A DNA stretch of 64,000 nt from Terriglobia bacterium (lineage in GTDB: Bacteria; Acidobacteriota; Terriglobia; Bryobacterales; Bryobacteraceae). Made by a program: the position numbers and the translations under genes. Below the pieces are notes generated by a model. The model saw nothing but the letters and a program-made list of their open reading frames with translations. It had not been told where the DNA came from and ran no database searches. Location: contig JAIQFN010000054.1 in assembly GCA_020073265.1 (NCBI GenBank), forward strand, positions 1 through 64,000, read 5' to 3'. Shown one piece after another: positions 60,639-64,000 of this stretch (the stretch's first letter is position 1; each line of letters opens with the position of its first letter).

Positions 60639-61979
60639 ATGCCATCGATCCAACGAGTAGGTTTTGTGTCAGTGCTGCTGGCCGCGGCCGCCGCCGCGGT
60701 GTTCGCTCAGGCGGGGCCGGAACAGATCAAGCTGACGGTCGGCAAGAGCATCGTGATCGACTATCCAGCCGACATCGCGCGCATTTCGACCAGCAATCCG
60801 GATATCGTGGACGCTTCCCCGGTTACGGCCCGCGAGGTGTTGCTGCACGGAAAAGGGTTTGGGACCGTGACGCTGGTGGTTTGGAGCAAGACCGGCCAGC
60901 GCAACTTCTACAACATCGACGTCGAACAGAACCTGGAGCCGTACCGCCAGCTATTGAAGGAGACCTTCCCCAGGGAAGACATCCACGTGCAGTCCTCCCG
61001 GGACTCGCTGTCGCTTACCGGCCGCGTATCGAGCAAGGAGGTCGCCGACCGCGCCGCCGCGCTGGCTGGTCCGTTCGGCAAGACCATCGTGAACAATCTG
61101 CAGATCATGGCCGGACCGGTCGACAAACAGATTCTGCTGCGCGTCAAGTTCGCGGAACTGGACCGCACCGCTTCCAACCAGTTTGCGGTGAACCTGGTCT
61201 CCACCGGAGCCACCAACACGATTGGGCGGGTCACGTCCGGTGGATCTCCGGCTCCGACGCCGGTCACCATTTCGGGCGGCACCGGACTGGCCGCCAACTC
61301 CACCTTCACCATCTCTGACGCTTTGAATATCTTCGCGTTCCGCCCGGACCTCAATCTCGGCGTCCTGTTGAGGGCTCTGCAACAGCGCAACCTGCTCCAG
61401 ATTCTGGCCGAACCGAACCTGGTCACCAGCAACGGCAAAGAGGCCAGCTTCCTGGTGGGTGGCGAGTTTCCGATTCCGGTGCTGCAAGGCGGCGGCAATG
61501 CCGGCGCGGTCACCATTCAGTTCCGCGAATTCGGCATCCGGCTTACGTTCAATCCGCAGTTGACCGAGAACAACACCATCCGCCTGTATGTGAAGCCGGA
61601 GGTTTCCTCGCTCGATTTCGCCAACGCGCTGTCCTTCAGCGGATTCACGATTCCGGCCCTTTCCTCACGCAAGATGGAAACCAACATCGAACTCGGCGAG
61701 GGGCAGAGTTTCGTCATTGCCGGGCTTATCGACAATCGTGTGACCGAAACCATTTCGCGCATTCCCGGTCTGGCCAATCTGCCGGTTCTCGGAAATCTAT
61801 TCAAGAGCAAGCAGTTGGACAAGAACAATACGGAACTGGTGGTCATGGTGACGCCCGAGATCACCATGCCGCTGCAGCCGGGCGAGGCCAAGCCCATGCC
61901 GGCGATGCCCCGGGAATTCATGGCTCCGGCGACCCCCAACGCCGCGAACCCGCCGAACTCCACGCGGAGGTCGAAGTAG
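60639..61979 (+). CDS. cpaC: secretin of the tad pilus, CpaC/RcpA type
   Basis: This 446-residue outer-membrane secretin has a signal peptide to about residue 24. A pilus-assembly N-domain (about 28-105; KSIVIDYPADIARISTSNPDI) and a BON-like stretch (about 110-155) precede the secretin domain (about 170-410) with the VxGGEFPIPV, EFGIRLTFNP and GLIDNRVTETISRIPGLANLPVLG motifs. The C-terminus is Pro rich. It forms the pore for the Flp pilus and follows cpaB by two bases. Confidence 0.93.
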   Translation: MPSIQRVGFVSVLLAAAAAAVFAQAGPEQIKLTVGKSIVIDYPADIARISTSNPDIVDASPVTAREVLLHGKGFGTVTLVVWSKTGQRNFYNIDVEQNLEPYRQLLKETFPREDIHVQSSRDSLSLTGRVSSKEVADRAAALAGPFGKTIVNNLQIMAGPVDKQILLRVKFAELDRTASNQFAVNLVSTGATNTIGRVTSGGSPAPTPVTISGGTGLAANSTFTISDALNIFAFRPDLNLGVLLRALQQRNLLQILAEPNLVTSNGKEASFLVGGEFPIPVLQGGGNAGAVTIQFREFGIRLTFNPQLTENNTIRLYVKPEVSSLDFANALSFSGFTIPALSSRKMETNIELGEGQSFVIAGLIDNRVTETISRIPGLANLPVLGNLFKSKQLDKNNTELVVMVTPEITMPLQPGEAKPMPAMPREFMAPATPNAANPPNSTRRSK

Positions 61980-62017
61980 CCAGTGAAAGGGATAGCACCA
62001 GTGCGGAGGAGCAGCCG

Positions 62018-63208
62018 ATGACGCGCCGGGGGCCGGTTCTGACAGCTCTCGCGATCGTTCCCGATCGCCAACTCGCAGGCCAGTTCTCGAGTGCGATCGA
62101 GCGCTCCCGTACGTTCCAGATCCTGTCCGAGTTCGAGTCCTATCCGCAGGCGCAGGCTCTGGAGGTGCGGCTGCGCCAAGTCAGACCCGATGTCGTCCTG
62201 CTGGACTTGGCGACGGACCCGGATGTAGCCTGCGACCTGATCCGAGGCATTGCATCGCTGAATCTGCAGTTGCATATCGTCGGCCTGCATGTTCGCAACG
62301 ATTCGGACGCTATTCTTCGGTCCTTGCGGATGGGCGCCAGCGAATTTCTGTACGCGCCTTTCGACCCCGAGATCCAGGCGGCCGCGGTGGCCCGGCTCCA
62401 CCGGTTGCTGGAACCCAGTCCGGTTGACGAAGTGCAACCCGGCTCGATCGTGGCTTTCTCCAGCGCCAAGCCCGGCTCCGGAGCATCGACCTTGGCGGCG
62501 CAGACGGCGTTTGCGCTCCGAAGGGCCACGTCCAAGCGGGTGCTGCTGGCCGACTTCGATCTGATGGGAGGGATGATCGGCTTCTATCTGAAGCTGGCTC
62601 ACACCAAGTCCTTGCTGGATGCCTTGCAGTCCGCCCATGAGTTGCACGAGTCGTCCTGGTCGACCCTGGTGGCCCCGTTCGATGGAGTGGATGTTCTGGC
62701 GGCCCCCGAGACTCCTTATGTTGGCCAGGTGGACGCCTCGCGCCTGCATGCTGTCTTGGAACATGCCCGGCTCAACTACGACTGGGTGATCGTCGATCTG
62801 CCGGTGGTGTTCCAGCGTCTGAGCCTCATGGCGATTTCCGAATCAGACCGCGCCTTGCTGGTCTCGACCGCTGAATTGCCGAGCCTGCATCTGGCGCGGA
62901 AGGCTGTGAATCTGCTGGAGCAGTTGGGATTCCCCAAGGAACGCTTTCAGATCGCCATCAACCGGATCAACCGGCGCGATGAGATCTCCGGGTCGGACAT
63001 CGAACGATTGTTCAACTGCACTGTCAACACCCGGATCCCGAACGACTATTTCTCCCTGCACCGGGCGGTGACCCTTGGTCAGCCCGTGGACGGACACTCC
63101 GAACTCGGCAAGGCCATGCAGGGGTTGGCCGGGCAGTTGTCAGGCCGGGGCGGCAACGAACGGAAAAGAGTTGACCAAGCCGACTGGAGGGCCGTGCCCG
63201 TCGTTTAG
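62018..63208 (+). CDS. cpaE: CpaE/TadZ-type pilus localisation ATPase
   Basis: This 396-residue protein has an N-terminal receiver-like domain (about 8-125; Asp63 in VVLLDL) and a MinD/ParA-like ATPase (about 143-365). The deviant Walker A motif is KPGSGAST (Lys151 as the signature lysine; the usual second lysine is Ala), as in many TadZ proteins. Walker A' is LLADFDLMGG, and the switch region is VIVDLP. It would place the pilus machine at the pole. The gap before cpaF is 12 bases. Confidence 0.92.
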   Translation: MTRRGPVLTALAIVPDRQLAGQFSSAIERSRTFQILSEFESYPQAQALEVRLRQVRPDVVLLDLATDPDVACDLIRGIASLNLQLHIVGLHVRNDSDAILRSLRMGASEFLYAPFDPEIQAAAVARLHRLLEPSPVDEVQPGSIVAFSSAKPGSGASTLAAQTAFALRRATSKRVLLADFDLMGGMIGFYLKLAHTKSLLDALQSAHELHESSWSTLVAPFDGVDVLAAPETPYVGQVDASRLHAVLEHARLNYDWVIVDLPVVFQRLSLMAISESDRALLVSTAELPSLHLARKAVNLLEQLGFPKERFQIAINRINRRDEISGSDIERLFNCTVNTRIPNDYFSLHRAVTLGQPVDGHSELGKAMQGLAGQLSGRGGNERKRVDQADWRAVPVV

Positions 63209-63220
63209 TGAAGACCGATT

Positions 63221-64000
63221 ATGTTTCCGAACCTAGAACCTAAATCATCGTCGTCGCCCCAGATGAGCTGGGAACAACGTCTGCTGAAGAGCGGCGGCAA
63301 ATCCAAGGGCGCGCTGAAGCCCGAATACCAGGAGCTGAAGTTTACCCTCCACCGCAAGCTGGTGGACAAGATCAACCTGGAAGCGCTCGCCAGCATCGAC
63401 AACCAGCGTGTGCGCAGCGAAGTGCGCCAGGCGCTTATCTCGTTGATCGATTCGGAACCGACGCTGCTCAGTTCTCTCGAGAAACAGCAGATCTGCGATG
63501 AAGTACTCGACGAAGTATTTGGATTGGGACCCCTCGAGCCGCTGCTGCAGGATCCCACCATTTCCGACATTTTGGTGAACACCCACAAGTCGGTGTACAT
63601 CGAGCGTAAAGGCCTGCTGGAACTCACCAACGTGACTTTCCGCGATTCCCAGCACCTGCTGCGGATCATCGACAAGATCGTCTCGCAGGTCGGTCGCCGG
63701 GTGGACCAATCGACGCCCATGGTAGACGCCCGCTTGAGCGACGGATCGCGCGTCAATGCCATCATTCCGCCCCTGGCGGTGGACGGGCCGCTGCTGTCCA
63801 TTCGCCGCTTCAGCACCGACAAGCTGATGCCGCCCGATCTGGTGGAACGCTTCGCGACCACCCCGGGGATGATGGAGCTTCTGGAAGCGGCCGTGCGCGC
63901 CAAGCTGAACATCATCATTGCCGGCGGAACGGGCGCTGGGAAAACCACGCTGCTCAACGCTCTTTCGGCGTTCATCTCTCCCAAAGAACGGATCGTGACC
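63221..64000 (+). CDS. cpaF: tad pilus ATPase CpaF/TadA, truncated by the window edge
   Basis: The first 260 residues of a type II/IV secretion ATPase are present and in frame to the last base. The N-terminal helical domain (about 35-100) is followed by GLGPLEPLL, DPTISDILVN, a substrate-recognition region with SDGSRVNAIIPP, and the Walker A motif GGTGAGKTT (235-243, Lys241). Asp box, Walker B and His box lie beyond the window. It powers Flp pilin assembly. The ATG lies 12 bases after the cpaE stop. Confidence 0.93.
   Translation, partial: MFPNLEPKSSSSPQMSWEQRLLKSGGKSKGALKPEYQELKFTLHRKLVDKINLEALASIDNQRVRSEVRQALISLIDSEPTLLSSLEKQQICDEVLDEVFGLGPLEPLLQDPTISDILVNTHKSVYIERKGLLELTNVTFRDSQHLLRIIDKIVSQVGRRVDQSTPMVDARLSDGSRVNAIIPPLAVDGPLLSIRRFSTDKLMPPDLVERFATTPGMMELLEAAVRAKLNIIIAGGTGAGKTTLLNALSAFISPKERIVT

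Noticed and set aside
1-64000. tRNA or rRNA genes, insertion sequences, prophage genes and CRISPR arrays
   Set aside because: No cloverleaf, rRNA-like segment, transposase motif, terminal inverted repeats or regularly spaced repeats were seen on either strand.

Overview
The window is GC-rich, densely coded DNA that most likely comes from a soil acidobacterium of the Bryobacterales/Solibacter group. This rests on gene content: a very large Oar-type TonB receptor, a secreted protein whose C-terminus looks like the Solibacter-type TIGR03437 domain, several DUF6152-type secreted proteins, a reaction-centre-type cytochrome in a non-phototroph context, and a zinc-ribbon Ser/Thr kinase. No tRNA, rRNA, insertion sequence, phage gene or CRISPR array was seen.

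Left part (1-12.2 kb). A DUF2239/alpha-beta hydrolase pair is read from a strong promoter that appears leaderless and lies inside an inverted repeat. Next comes a minus-strand run: Oar-type receptor, smaller TonB receptor, PepSY membrane protein, and a BNR/sialidase-like protein with a CxCC motif. This resembles an outer- and inner-membrane uptake and reduction unit. A divergent histidine kinase/LuxR-type response regulator pair follows.

Centre-left (12.3-29.6 kb). A long minus-strand block carries two DUF6644-type membrane proteins, a diheme cytochrome, a GDSL esterase, and a three-gene module of secreted proteins (called A, B and C here) present as two tandem copies. After it come a CzcCBA-type metal efflux operon, an FG-GAP protein, a small cytochrome c, a patatin and an exported VOC protein.

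Centre (29.8-40.7 kb). A three-subunit molybdenum hydroxylase operon ends with a small Cys-rich protein. It is followed by a Phd/PIN toxin-antitoxin pair with a palindromic operator, an exported amidase, and the TIGR03437-type giant. Two convergent genes then appear fused tail to tail at about 40132, and each has lost its normal 3' end.

Centre-right (40.7-56.3 kb). A 6S RNA candidate lies directly upstream of the ymdB-type gene. The cdaA-cdaR-glmM operon (c-di-AMP synthesis and cell-wall precursor) continues into a threonine dehydratase gene. A multicopper oxidase, a membrane Ser/Thr kinase, several secreted or hypothetical proteins, a CocE-type hydrolase and an M1 aminopeptidase follow.

Right end (56.4-64 kb). 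An orphan NarL/LuxR-type regulator precedes a structured leader and a polytopic membrane protein. The tad/Flp pilus genes cpaA, cpaB, cpaC, cpaE and the start of cpaF run off the window.
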